Source: Zanthoxylum bungeanum
Lineage: Eukaryota > Streptophyta > Magnoliopsida > Sapindales > Rutaceae
DNA: 64,000 nt
Direction of reading: 5' to 3'
NCBI GenBank assembly: GCA_019454045.1
Contig: SKCR01038158.1
Coordinates: forward strand, 107,501-171,500
Part shown: positions 47,200-57,515 of the stretch, in pieces
How the letters are laid out: each line of letters opens with the position of its first letter
Position numbering within the stretch: the stretch's first letter is position 1
Made by a program: the position numbers and the translations under genes
The notes under the pieces: model-generated
Told to the model about the DNA's origin: nothing
Databases searched by the model: none
Seen by the model: only the letters and a program-made list of their open reading frames with translations

Positions 47200-48130
47200 A
47201 TTTTTATCAAATCATTACCGTATTTTAGTTTCTGATTCAGTAATTGGTTCGGTTGCTCGGTTGTTTTGGGCGTGGTTGTTCTCGGTAGTGAGGGTGATGG
47301 GTCGGTTTTGGAGTATCTCGGCTTGCGGAGGTCATCTTTGGCAGTCACGGCAAGACACGGTAGTGGGCTCGGCTTGTGTGTGGTGATGAAGGTCAAGATG
47401 TTGCTCGTTTGCTCGGTGGTTTCGGTCTGGTCATGGTTAGCTTGTGCGGTTCTTGGGTCTGGTCGAGGTTGGAGGATGCTCGGTGATGGTGGTGTTCGGA
47501 AGATATGTGGTTGGCAGTGGTAGTCGAAACCGGCGATGAAGGTCTCAGCAAGGATGAAGATAGTTTTGATCTCGACGGTGGTGGCTAAGACTCGGCGAGA
47601 CCGTGGCAGTTCGGCTCGGCAATGGACCGGTTTGTCTCGGCTCAGGTAGCTCACGGTCGGTCTGGGTTTGTCTCGGTGGTTGCTCACGGTGTGGATCTCG
47701 GCTGGGGTGAATCTTGGTCGAAGGTTGGAAGCTCGGCCATGGGTCTCGGTTGTAGGTGGTGGTGAGTTGAGAGAGAATGGTGAGATCTGTGAGGGAAATG
47801 GGTTCTGTTCTTGGCGGCTGCTGTTTTTGGGCCTGCAATCGATCCAGCGTTGCGACGCTGAAGTTTGCCTGGCATCGCGACGCTAGGTAATTTTTTTTTT
47901 GGCAAAACCATGTCTTGCGACGGATAAATCCATGGGGACGCGTCTCAAGAGGTGTCTCCTTACTCGGCCGTCTCTTCTGGATCGACTTTGCATCTTCGTG
48001 ATTTTTTCTAAATTTTATTTTGAAATAATCCCGCTTGTACTGGCTTGTTTTGTCCTTAAAAAAATTCCGTTTTTATTTTTCCTGCAAAACTAACACACAA
48101 AATTAAAAAGTTCACACAAAATATGAAAAC
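47200..48130 (-). other. GC-rich CTCGG-repeat block between the two ORFs, LTR-like at one end
   Basis: On the plus strand CTCGG or GCTCGG occurs more than ten times at 47250-47975, in an otherwise AT-rich region. No ORF is credible; several overlapping frames stay open only because stop codons are rare there. At 47847-47883 there is a pair of CpG palindromes of the type found in the LTRs, and 48060-48110 resembles 51420-51470 of the LTR. It may be a captured sequence or an LTR remnant. Confidence 0.45.
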
Positions 48131-48212
48131 AAATTACAACAAATTGCATGGGTTGCCTCCTTGCTAGCGCTAAATTTTTCATCTTCAGCCAGACATGAAT
48201 GAAATTCATCTG

Positions 48213-48536
48213 TTAAGGAGGTTTCAATGTCGTTTTAGATGTCCGATTAAAGACAATCCCGTGAGCGTTGCTTTTGAAGGGTCTCTTCCAACGGTAAAGT
48301 GGCAAAAAGAATTTTGTCTCATTCAGTGCTCGTGCCACCTTTTTGCTCCTTGTTGTTCCAGTGGTTCCTGAAAAGAAAGAATAAAAATCAGGAGGTCTCA
48401 TATGGTGCTTGACTTGGAATGGGAGTTCCATTTTGTCAAGCTTCTGAGCGATATCTTTGATTTGTACTCCCCAAAACATCGATGTTTCTCCTGAATGCTC
48501 TGGATCTTTATTAAGGTCAGACATTTGCTCATCCAT
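48213..48536 (-). CDS. Short retroelement ORF, C-terminal extension of the gag-like ORF
   Basis: 107 codons starting 13 bp after the stop of the upstream ORF. Contains VQIKDIAQKLDKMELPFQVK and a Lys/Arg-rich second half. Downstream comes GCGCTAGCAAGGAGGCAACC, a phrase that also closes the gag-like region of the gag-only element (GCGCTAGCGGGGAGACAATC near 22910). Probably a broken-off C-terminus, not an independent gene; no known domain. Confidence 0.4.
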   Translation of the reverse strand: MDEQMSDLNKDPEHSGETSMFWGVQIKDIAQKLDKMELPFQVKHHMRPPDFYSFFSGTTGTTRSKKVARALNETKFFLPLYRWKRPFKSNAHGIVFNRTSKTTLKPP

Positions 48537-48548
48537 TTGCTCTGCTTC

Positions 48549-49484
48549 TTACTCCACCTTTTCTTCACATATGTATTTGAAAATTTCTGTATTCAGTTCT
48601 TCATCTGTCATCTGTGAAATACATGCTGCAAAATTATCAACCCGAGGATGTAAAGAAATGTCAGATTTTAGGTCTTCATCCTCTGATCTGGGTGAAATGA
48701 TTAGCTCAGGTAGATCTTCTTCAAACATAATTGCAAAATAGTCTCCAAGATCTTCATTTTGAGGATTGAAAGTTTGATCCTCCGTTGTTGGTGCAGTTGG
48801 TACAAATAGATCAGCTTCATCCTCGTCAGAATCTGAATAATAAAAGTCAAATTGAGACTTTGCCGGTTCGGGCTCCTGAATTGATACCTCTGGTTGTTGA
48901 TATTGCTCAGCCTTCTCCTCTCTTGAAGTGTCATTGTGAAATGATTGGTACTCGAAGGCTTCATCAGTGTCATCTGAAAATGCTTCTTGAGGTATGATGT
49001 TCTGGTTTTCTGTTAATTGTCTGATCTGATCTGTCATTCTCTGTATAGATTCTGTTTGACTCTGAATACTTTCGAGTTGATTATGGAATGTTTCAAGCAT
49101 TGTATCCATATTTTCTTCTCGTTTCTTGAACACATCTTTGAGCATGTTTAGCAACTGATCTTTTTCTGATTGTTCTGATTGTTGATGAAGATCATTGGAG
49201 GTGGGTGGATGAGATGGAAAATATGACGGTTCTTCGTACCTTGAATGATTCCAATAATTCTGCCACTCTGAAATATATATACATTGATCGCTCGGGTGGT
49301 TACCATCACATATTACATCTCCCCATTTCGTTCTGTTGAGCAAATGTAGAATTGCTTGGTTCTGGCATCCAGTGATAATTATTGGGCTGGACACAGGCCT
49401 CAGAAAACCGGACTGTTGCTCCAGATGTTGGGGTGTATCTTCTTGTAAGGTTCGTAATCTCTCAATCTCCCAACAGTGTTCCAT
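48549..49484 (-). CDS. Acidic coiled-coil gag-like ORF of the Athila-like element
   Basis: 311 codons, the first ORF after the primer site. The capsid domain seen in the other element is absent. Instead there is a zinc-knuckle-like CDGNHPSDQC at about residues 79-88 and an aromatic stretch YISEWQNYWNHSRYEEPSYF. A Gln/Glu-rich coiled coil follows (about 125-180, including NMDTMLETFHNQLESIQSQ), then a very acidic half (YYSDSDEDEADLF, FEEDLPELI). The order knuckle then coiled coil matches the C-terminal half of Athila-type gag, so this looks like a gag that has lost its N-terminal capsid. It is intact as read. Function is inferred only. Confidence 0.6.
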   Translation of the reverse strand: MEHCWEIERLRTLQEDTPQHLEQQSGFLRPVSSPIIITGCQNQAILHLLNRTKWGDVICDGNHPSDQCIYISEWQNYWNHSRYEEPSYFPSHPPTSNDLHQQSEQSEKDQLLNMLKDVFKKREENMDTMLETFHNQLESIQSQTESIQRMTDQIRQLTENQNIIPQEAFSDDTDEAFEYQSFHNDTSREEKAEQYQQPEVSIQEPEPAKSQFDFYYSDSDEDEADLFVPTAPTTEDQTFNPQNEDLGDYFAIMFEEDLPELIISPRSEDEDLKSDISLHPRVDNFAACISQMTDEELNTEIFKYICEEKVE

Positions 49485-49595
49485 TTTTGAACAACCTGAA
49501 ATAAAAGAAAGAAATAAAAATTACCGATAAAAATAAAGAAAATTAGATACAAGTAAATTGGATAGCTTCAAAATTAATAACTCAAGAAAAATAAG

Positions 49596-49613
49596 TCCCC
49601 GGCGACGGTGCCA
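49596..49613 (-). other. Primer binding site (tRNA-Asp type)
   Basis: The minus strand reads TGGCACCGTCGCCGGGGA, six bases from the LTR edge. The equivalent site in the gag-only element is TGGCGTTGTTGCCGGGGA (25062-25079). The Asp-type primer is characteristic of Athila/Tat elements. Confidence 0.85.
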
Positions 49614-50438
49614 AAAACTTGACCGGTGCAAACATACGCGTATAACGCAAGCGCACGTATCGTTCAAGTAGTATAAAAATATCGATCCCACAAGGACTTA
49701 ATTCCTACTGTTGTTATTAATTATTGAATTTATTTATTTACAGGTATCTAATTATAGGGAGAAGGGAATTGATTGCTTTGATTGGTTGAATGTGGAATTG
49801 CTTAATAAAAATAAAATAAACAAAAGAAAAATACTAAGGAAAATAAATAAACAGACTCAAAAGATCTAGGGTCGTGACTCCACACAATATTGTTAAAAGG
49901 ATGAATTGATTCTCTTATTTATGGGTACTAATTCAGTTTGCTAACCTGGAACACGAAAATATGCAAAAGCCTCTTCCGATGGTCAGACGCAAATACCCAG
50001 TATAACCCAATTGAACCATATGTCTATGTTAACCACATTACCTGGATTCATTAAGTTTAAGTTTCAATTATGGCTACCCCCGCCCGACATATATATTCCT
50101 ATCCTGTAAGGAAATCTATTAAAGGGTTATCTATCCTCAAGGAAGATCGTGAGCTATTGAATCTAAGGCTGAAACCTAAAATCCCTATGTCTAGTTCATT
50201 TTAGAATTACCTCATCAATCTTATTAATTGCCAGTTAACAAGACGCATTAAGCTTAAGACTCAATAAACAAACTAAAGAACTACCCATAAAAAAGAAAAT
50301 CAATTATTAAGTGTGTGTATTGTGTTTCATCACTTCCCTAGAATAAAAATAAAATACTGGGGGTTGGGGATCCACTTTTACTATTTATAATTTAGATATC
50401 TCCCTTAATATAATACAAAAATTAAACATGATATTACC

Positions 50439-50618
50439 GACCAACCATAAAGGCGGTATTCCTTATTAAGTCAAATTAAGTCCGACCAGCCATAAAGGCG
50501 GTACTAGTATTTGAACATAAACCAGCCATATAGGCGGTAATTACCTGTCACCTAAAGACCAGCCATATAGGCGGTGCCACATTATGTCAAATAAATAAAA
50601 CCAGCCATTAAGGCGGTA
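50439..50618. repeat. Five spaced copies of (GA)CCAGCCATAAAGGCGGTA
   Basis: Copies at 50439-50458, 50484-50503, 50520-50539, 50557-50575 and 50600-50618, with start spacings of 45, 36, 37 and 43 bp. The core CCAGCCAT(A/T)(A/T)AGGCGG is kept, with one A for G in the first copy. The intervening DNA differs each time, so the unit itself is under repetition, not a long tandem block. Confidence 0.85.
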
Positions 50619-50976
50619 ATCTATTATATTTTGAATTATAATTTCCATGTTATATTTAAGGGAGATTAATCTAAATTAAAATAATAAAAGCTTCACCTTA
50701 TCCCCAGCAGAAAATTAACTACTAAACATTAAAAAGAAAGGTAGAAGAAGAGAACTACTATTACTGAAAATTAAAATACATAAATTAAAAATATGTAATA
50801 AATACAAAACTAGATGCTTCCTATAAATCAGGGAATAATCCCAAGGAGAGCATGAAGAAAAATGAATCTGGCGGCCTCCTTTTATAGGCATATTTTGGTC
50901 CAGCGTCGCGATGCTAGGTGCAGTAATGGGAGTCCACGCGTACGTTGACCACGCGGCTGTCGGCTGCAATAATTAT

Positions 50977-51280
50977 GACACGTGTCATGCTCTGGTGGCT
51001 GGCGATGCGGTCCAATGAAATCCTGCCACGTGTCAGCTTGTGATTGGGTGGAAATTCGGCTAATAGAATGGTGACACATGGCGTGCTCTGATTCATCAAT
51101 TATTCGGTCCAATAGGAAGAGGACACGTGGCACCCGCTTGGGTTGGCCGAATAGGATGTTGACACGTGGCGGCCGGCGCACGTTAGCATAAGCGTTGTGA
51201 TGGTGACACGTGGCACGACACACGTTAGCATGATCGGCGCACGTTACCAAATTTTGACCAATCAGATTTTGACACGTGTA
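50977..51280. promoter_or_regulatory. Array of G-box/ABRE-like sites interleaved with CCAAT boxes
   Basis: Sites of the form GACACGTG(G/T)C and variants lie at 50977-50986 (GACACGTGTC), 51025-51034 (GCCACGTGTC), 51073-51082 (GACACATGGC), 51122-51131, 51161-51170 and 51205-51214 (each GACACGTGGC) and 51271-51280 (GACACGTGTA). CCAAT/ATTGG boxes lie between them at about 51011, 51043, 51109 and 51258. A second word CGGCGCACGTTA recurs at 51174, 51234 and 51284. CACGTG is the plant bZIP/bHLH core, and ACGTGGC the ABA-response core. Confidence 0.85.
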
Positions 51281-51530
51281 AAACGGCGCACGTTAGCAGG
51301 CTGGGCGTCGCGACGCGCAAGACTTCAGCGTCGTGACGCTCCAAAGACCAAAATATTCCAGTTGACGGATTTTTGTCCGATTTTGCCCCAAATTGCCTCC
51401 AGTGCTTTCCAAACTTTATTTATCTGCAAAATAACAACAAAACACATCAAAACGTTCATAAAACTCGAGAAATTATACGAAATATTAGGTCAAATGAGTG
51501 GGAAAAAGTGATATAAATACCACTCATCAA

Positions 51531-54394
51531 TATTTTAAGTAGAAACCTTAAATTTAAAATAGTGGGTGGGAGAGAGATATACGAAAATATATCCCGTGAT
51601 CTCCGTTGTTAGTCTGAAAATGTGAGATTCAAAATGCACCTCGAGACAGCTTTGTCTTCATCCCCCTATGAATGGGGTCCATTTTGGGTTAATATCAAAT
51701 TTGAATTCCAAGAGGTTAGGAACTCTAGATGTATGTGGTGAACTGACCTGCCCTATGACGGTACTTCACTAGTTAAGTCCAAGAGTTCTGAAACAACAGA
51801 TTACACTAATGAAGGAATGATTAAATGTTAATCGAAATTCCTTGATCAAATCAAATTGTGGTTGGTTAATATAGGAATAAGAGTTATTCCCGCATATATT
51901 AATCAATTGAGATTTTCTCAATCTATTATGCAAATACTTAACCTACCATACGATGACACTTATTTGTGAAATGATAGATTTCCATGGCATAGTAATTATT
52001 TTTAGTTTTCTAATTCATTATACATAGTTCATGCATCATGTTTAATTTTATGCCTAAATGTTAGATGATTTTAATATGCGATGAATGGATATTAAATGCA
52101 TGTTTATTTTATTTTATTTTATTTTATTTTAGTCATGGTTTCTCCAATTATTGCTATTATGTCTAATGATAATTTAACGGGAGAAAATTATGTTAAATGG
52201 AAAAGTAACATAAAGGGCATCTTGGTCTGTGAAGACCTTAAGTTTTTCATATGGGAGTAATGTCTTCCTGAGCCAGCCAAAAATTCTAGCCAAGTTGTGT
52301 GAGATGCCTATCAGAAATATGTCGCGGCCAATGAGAAAGTCTGCTGCTACTTGCTAGTAGGGATGTCTAAGGTTCTTTCTGCAAAACATGAGCCAATTGC
52401 TACAACATCTTTGATGATGCAATAATTATAGGGCATGTTCAGGCAGCCTTCGGAGTGGTTGCGTCATGAGGCTATGGCCTCAGTGATGACCGTTAGGATG
52501 AAAGAAAGGATATCAGTCTGAGAGCATGTCTTGAGGATGATGACCTATCTCAATACGACTGAAACTCATTGAGCTCGTATTGGCGAGCATAACCAGGTGA
52601 CCATGTGATCTCTTCCGAAGAGTTTCCTACAATTTTAAAAAAAACTATGTTATGAACAAGTTGTCTGTTACTTTGACTCAACTGCTAAATGAGCTCACCC
52701 ATTACGAGTCCATGCTTGTGGACCCTCGTAAGCCCAATGGAGAGGAAAATATTGTCGAATCTTCAAATCAACAAAGAAGAAAAAGAAAAACATTAGGAAT
52801 GCTAAGACAAAGCCCATGAAGAAGAACAAAAAAAGCTCCAAGGATGCCAAACCCAAAGGAAAATGTTTCCATTGAAACAATAATGGGAATTGGAAAATGA
52901 ACTGACATAAATACCTTGCTGAGCTGAAAGCGAAGAAGGTCACAGGTAAATACGATTTACTGTCATCGAATCTCTATTAGTAAAGGATGATAAATCCACA
53001 TGGATTGTTAATTCTGGAGCCACTAACCATGTTTGTTCTTCTTTGCAGCTACTTGATTCATGAAAGGACCTTGCTGAAGGTGAGTACACCATGAGGTTCA
53101 GGATAGAGGATGTCGTTTCAGCAAGAGCAGTATGACTTTCTAGTTTAAACTTCTTAAATAATGGTTATTTATGTTTGAACAATGTGTTATATATTCCTGG
53201 TTTTAGTAGGAATTTGATTTCTGTTTCTAAACTTTTGGATTATGGTTTTTTATTTCATTTAATAATAATTTGGTTATTATTGGAAGAAATGGATTGACTA
53301 TATGCACATGAAATTCTGAAAATAATTTATATATGTTAAGGCTGTTAATGCATAACTCACTGCTCAACACTAAAATGTTTAAGGTTGAAAAACCTAAAAT
53401 AAAATGATAAAATATTTCTCATGATGACACATATCTATGGCATCTTAGCGTTGGTTATATTAGCCTTGACCAATAGATAGGTTGATAAAGAACAAAGCTT
53501 TAAACTAGTTAAATCTTGGAATTTTACCAACCTGCTAATCCTGTTTAGAAGGAAAAATGACCAAGAGAACTTTTACTAGAAATGTATAATAGCCAATCAA
53601 CCACTTGAGCTAATACATTCGGACGTTTGTGGACCAATGAATGTAAAAGCCCGATGAGATTATGAATACTTCGTCACATTTATTGACGATTATTCTAGAT
53701 ATGGGTACGTTTACCTAATGCATCATAAGTTAGATATCTTTGAAAAGTTCAAAGAGTATCGTGCTGAGGTTGAGAACCAATTAGGTAAGATGATCAAAAG
53801 TCTACCATCGGATCATGAAGGAGAATACCTTGATAGAGATTTCAAGGAATTCTTAGTTGAGCATGTGGTAGTATCCCAACTCACCGCACCTGGAATACCA
53901 CAGTAGAATGATGTTTCATAAAGGAGAAATTAGACCATACTTGACATGATAAGATCTATGTTTAGTTATAGATCACTGTCTAGTTCATTTTGGGGATATG
54001 CATTGCAAACAACAATGTATATCCTTAATATAGTTCTATCTAAGTCTGTTCCTAAAACTCCCTTAGAATTTTAGAGTGGTCGTAAAGCTACTTTATGATA
54101 TTTCCACATATGTGCTGAAGTGTAAGACTACTAAGTTGGAGCCACGTTCTCAAGTGTGGCTATTTGTAGGCTATCCTAAGAAGACTAGGGGTGAGTTCTT
54201 TTATAGTCCGGAAGATAACAAAGTGTTTACGTCGATAAACGTTATGTTTCTTGAGGAGGACTATATGATGGAGTTCAAACCTCGTTGTAAAGTGTTACTC
54301 GAGGAGTTACTTGCTGGTTCGACCAGCACACCATCGTCAATAACTATTAACGGAAACATAACACCTTTGACATATGAGCGTTAGATGCAAGTAT
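51531..54394 (+). pseudogene. Second copia element: gag, protease and integrase remnant
   Basis: After about 600 bp of leader, gag begins near 52135 (MVSPIIAIMSNDN, then GENYVKWKSNIKGILVCEDL). It continues with SEWLRHEAMASVMTVRMKE and a decayed knuckle near 52860. Integrase covers about 53640-54390: YEYFVTFIDDYSRYGYVYL-like text, then QVWLFVGYPKKTRGEFFYS and NKVFTSINVMFLEEDYM. Many stops. The frame is cut at 54394 by a solo LTR and resumes at 56921. Confidence 0.8.
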
Positions 54395-56915
54395 TGTTGG
54401 AGTTGGTGCTTGGAGTGCCAATCCGAATTGTATATTTTATTATTTATTAATAAAATATCTATATTTTCATATCTTATTAATGGTATTGTCATTATGTGTA
54501 TTAGATTGATGTATAGATGTGCTAAGTATGACATCGACCTAAGAATAGTCTTGTAGTAATAATGGACATTAGGTGGTTCGACATTGGGATAAGTATTACT
54601 ATTATAAATTATTCTTAAAGTAAATATTCCTAGTCGTTGGTTTTGAAATAGGGTCGAATTCCTATAACCTAGAAGACTAGCACATGTCGTATATTGGAAT
54701 TGGAGTTCCATTGGTTTAACCCGATATACCATGAGTTTTGGAAACTCGTATAGACGTGTGGGTATTGGTTGGACCGAATACTAAATGACTCATAGATGAT
54801 TCCTAATAGTTGGAAGTACACACCACCGTCAATAGGAATATCCTCGAGTCGAGTAGCATATGTAATCCTTTGACTATAGGATAACATTAATTTTGTGTGA
54901 GATCCTCCACACTTTGATGTTATGTATGTCAGAAACTTTTCATGGTCTGGCCTCTAGATGTTCTTTGGGTGTGGACCGATGCATTCAGTAATCAAGTGCG
55001 AAGTAAGATATGATATGTCGGCCCATATGTGTACCATAAGGGGTTTATGTATCCATGTTATTAAAGTCACGATTCTTAAAGCTTTGGCCAAAGTCGATCA
55101 CCAAGGGTGGATCACATCAGTTATGAAGAATCGTGGACATTTCGACATGAGATGTGCGCCTCAGAAACTTGACGGTGTATTCTATGTTTCCTAAGCACAA
55201 CTCGGATAGCCTATGACGAAGGAATTGTTAAACGTATGTGATTACCTCGACTTGTACAGTTAAGAAAGGTTGTTCGTGTTCTTCGCGAATTCGAAGGTGG
55301 CCGAATTGCATACATATTAGCTAGGCTTATATGACAAACATGTCTGAACTTAGAGAGTCCCAATATGAAGTGTACTCATTGAGTACTTGGGTAGCCGGTT
55401 AATTTTGATAAAAGATAATATTCGATATTATAAGTATCAACTAAGATAATCAAGTGTTATTGGATAACGTTGATTATTTACTTTGACCTAATTGGATTAA
55501 CTGGATTAATTCAATAATTACACAATGGCTTAATTGTAAAACCATAATTATCTCTACCATTTGAGGATATTATGGTAATTATAAGTGTGTAATAATATAT
55601 GGTTTTGGATTGATTTAATAGGTTAAATCAAAGTGGCAAACATTTAACTAATCCATTTCCTAATCCTTGGCTTGATTTAATTGGATTAAATCAAAGTGGG
55701 AGACAATGGAGATTAGTCATACCTAATTATACATATTTAGACAAATTAGATTAATCCAACCTAAAAGTTGATTATAAATTTTATTAATTAAAAATTGTCT
55801 AAGTTTTGCTAAAAATAGCAAGATTTATGAAGGTTTTAATTAAGCAATACAAAAGCTTGAGAAAGCTAAGTACAAGTAAATTCTTAGAGAAATTAGCCTA
55901 AGTTAGAGAAGTGTTTAGAGAAGCTTGTGAGGTCTCTACAATATTTCATCTAGGAGAAATCAAGATTGGATCTTGGGGTGAAGCTTGCTAGTATTGGAAT
56001 CAAGATTGGATCCTGGAGTCAAACTTGCTAATCCTTGGAAGTTCTTCAAATATTTCAACAAAGAGAAATATATTGGATCTTTGAATCAACCTTGTTAGGT
56101 AAGTTTGATCTCATCTAAAAGCTATATTTTTCATTAGTGAGACATATAGTACTGAATAATGCATTAGATACATAACGTTGAAATTAGGCTAATTAATTGT
56201 GTTAGGATGCTTTGGAAGTATAAACATAATATGCTTGTAATTGGGTTAAAATATTTATGTTAGACATAAACATAAAATTAGAGTTTGGAACTCTAGATTA
56301 AAGCTTATAGTTATGGCTACCATTCTAGAATCACTTGACCACCTTTGGGTGACCTAGAATTGGTCACGAGACATTTCTTATAGGGATTCTAATTTGGTTT
56401 GTGTATTTGATTCAAAATTTACGCAAGTGCGTATTTAGAATAAATTTACGTTTTTGTAAAAATATTTTATATTTTAAAAAACTTGATTTTTATTGTATAA
56501 TATGTGTTGATGTTGGTTTTGATATTAAAAATTAATTTTGGGTGTTTTTGAAGTATTTATGGAATACCGGAAGAAATTAAAGTGTTAGACCCTAATTTCT
56601 TCAGCTCACTGGAAAGTGAGTTGAAGGAAAAGCTTTTGAAATAATAATAAAAATAAATAAATAAAAATAATAAGTTGGGCGTACAGTGCCGCACACACTG
56701 TAACGCGTAAGGTACGCGCGCTGAATTTGTTTTGCTTCGTTCTGGAGTTTCTAGAGTCCAATTCAGCCCCAGTGTTTTCCTATACACTCGTAATGGAATA
56801 TAGTAGTTTATTAAATTATTTAAAATTACACTCATACTTGATATCCACGGGTTAGACCCATTTTCGCTGTGCGGGGAACCGATCCAACCCTAGGGGTTCC
56901 ACAACTGCCCCAACA
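54395..56915 (+). mobile_element. Solo LTR inside the copia integrase/RT region
   Basis: 2,521 bp, TGTTGGAGTTGGTGCTTGG to GCCCCAACA, with a perfect AGTAT duplication (54390-54394, 56916-56920). No internal region. The same family appears at 59399-60152. The host pol frame resumes directly after the second AGTAT. Strand is given by the TGTTGGAGTTGGTGC start shared with that copy, not by coding content. Confidence 0.88.
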
Positions 56916-56920
56916 AGTAT

Positions 56921-57515
56921 GTCAGAATGATATGCTATTTAGACATAGTGGAAGGATTATACGACAACCTGATCGCTACCTAGGAGTTGGAGAGGCACAA
57001 GTTGTCACATCCAATGATGGTGTAGATGATCCATTGACCTATTGTAGTGCAATGGATGATTCTGATAAAGAGGAATGACTCAAAGCCATGAACCTCGAGA
57101 TGAAGTCTATGTATTGCAACTTAGTTTGGGAACTTGTAGACCAACCTGATGGGGTAAAACCCATAAGTTGCAAGTGGATCTACAAGAGAAAGAAGGAAAC
57201 ATATAGGAAGGTACAGACCTTCAAGGCTATGCCAGTGGCCAAAAGTTATACCCAGAAAGAGAGAGTTGGCTATAAGGAGACTTTCTCGCTAGTATCCATG
57301 CTCAAATCCATCCGCACTCTTCTCTCAATTTCCGCATATTATGACTATGAGATTTGACATATAGACATAAAGACTGTATTTTTGAATGACAATCTTGATG
57401 AGTGTATCTATATGGTATAACCAGAAGGGTTCATAACCCAGGGTCAATAGTAAAAGGATTGCAAGCTGCAAAGGTCCATTAAGAAAACATCTCGATATTG
57501 GAACATAAGATTTGA
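56921..57515 (+). pseudogene. Second copia element: RT N-terminal part
   Basis: The frames at 56869-57078 and 57088-57357 give HSGRIIRQPDRYLG, then the RT start KAMNLEMKSMYCNLVWELVD, GVKPISCKWIYKRKK and KSYTQKERVGYKETFSLVSM. They continue to the IKTVFLNDNLDECIYM region and a broken KLQRSIKKTSRYWNIRFD near 57500. A stop replaces Trp after KEE. The catalytic YVDD segment is lost at the junction with the gypsy fragment. Confidence 0.85.

Larger units (their letters stand above)
49620..51529 (-). repeat. 5' LTR of the Athila-like element
   Basis: 1,910 bp. On the minus strand it runs from TGATGAGTGGTATTTATATC to GCACCGGTCA. It holds, in transcription direction, a palindrome pair (51339-51305), a G-box/CCAAT array (51280-50977), a third palindrome (50914-50903) and five CCAGCCATAAAGGCGG units (50618-50439). 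In the upstream part of the LTR such sites would act as U3 promoter elements. Confidence 0.8.
44588..51530 (-). mobile_element. Athila-like non-autonomous element with a gag-like ORF and a plant-transposon-protein ORF
   Basis: The minus-strand order is: 5' LTR (51529-49620), Asp-type primer site TGGCACCGTCGCCGGGGA (49613-49596), acidic gag-like ORF (49484-48549), short ORF (48536-48213), GC-rich block, 'putative plant transposon protein' ORF (47163 to about 46400), the conserved ATTGAGGACAATGC...TGGGGGTGT motif (46092-46055), and a 3' non-coding region whose end (44881 onward) matches 21741 onward of the gag-only element. A similar A(A)TATTTT lies at both outer edges. The 3' LTR is missing or strongly rearranged: 44588-44880 does not align with 49620-51529 by eye, so the left border is uncertain. 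Confidence 0.7.
41989..57515 (+). mobile_element. Second Ty1/copia element, truncated and interrupted by two insertions
   Basis: A different family from the 29-39 kb element. The 5' LTR is 41989-44191, followed by a primer-like GTTGATATCAAGAGC. Own internal pieces are 44192-44587, 51531-54394 and 56921-57515. They hold remnants of gag, protease, integrase and RT in Ty1/copia order. The interruptions are an Athila-like element (about 44588-51530) and a solo LTR (54395-56915). RT stops at about 57515 where a minus-strand gypsy fragment begins. A 3' LTR is not in the window. Confidence 0.8.

Noticed and set aside
47266..47911. Several overlapping open frames on both strands (Pro/Thr/Arg-rich)
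   Set aside because: They result from high GC and few stop codons; frames overlap on both strands and none shows a domain.
50439..50618. Repeat/spacer pattern resembling CRISPR
   Set aside because: Repeats are 16-20 bp with uneven spacers inside an LTR of a plant retrotransposon; no cas genes.
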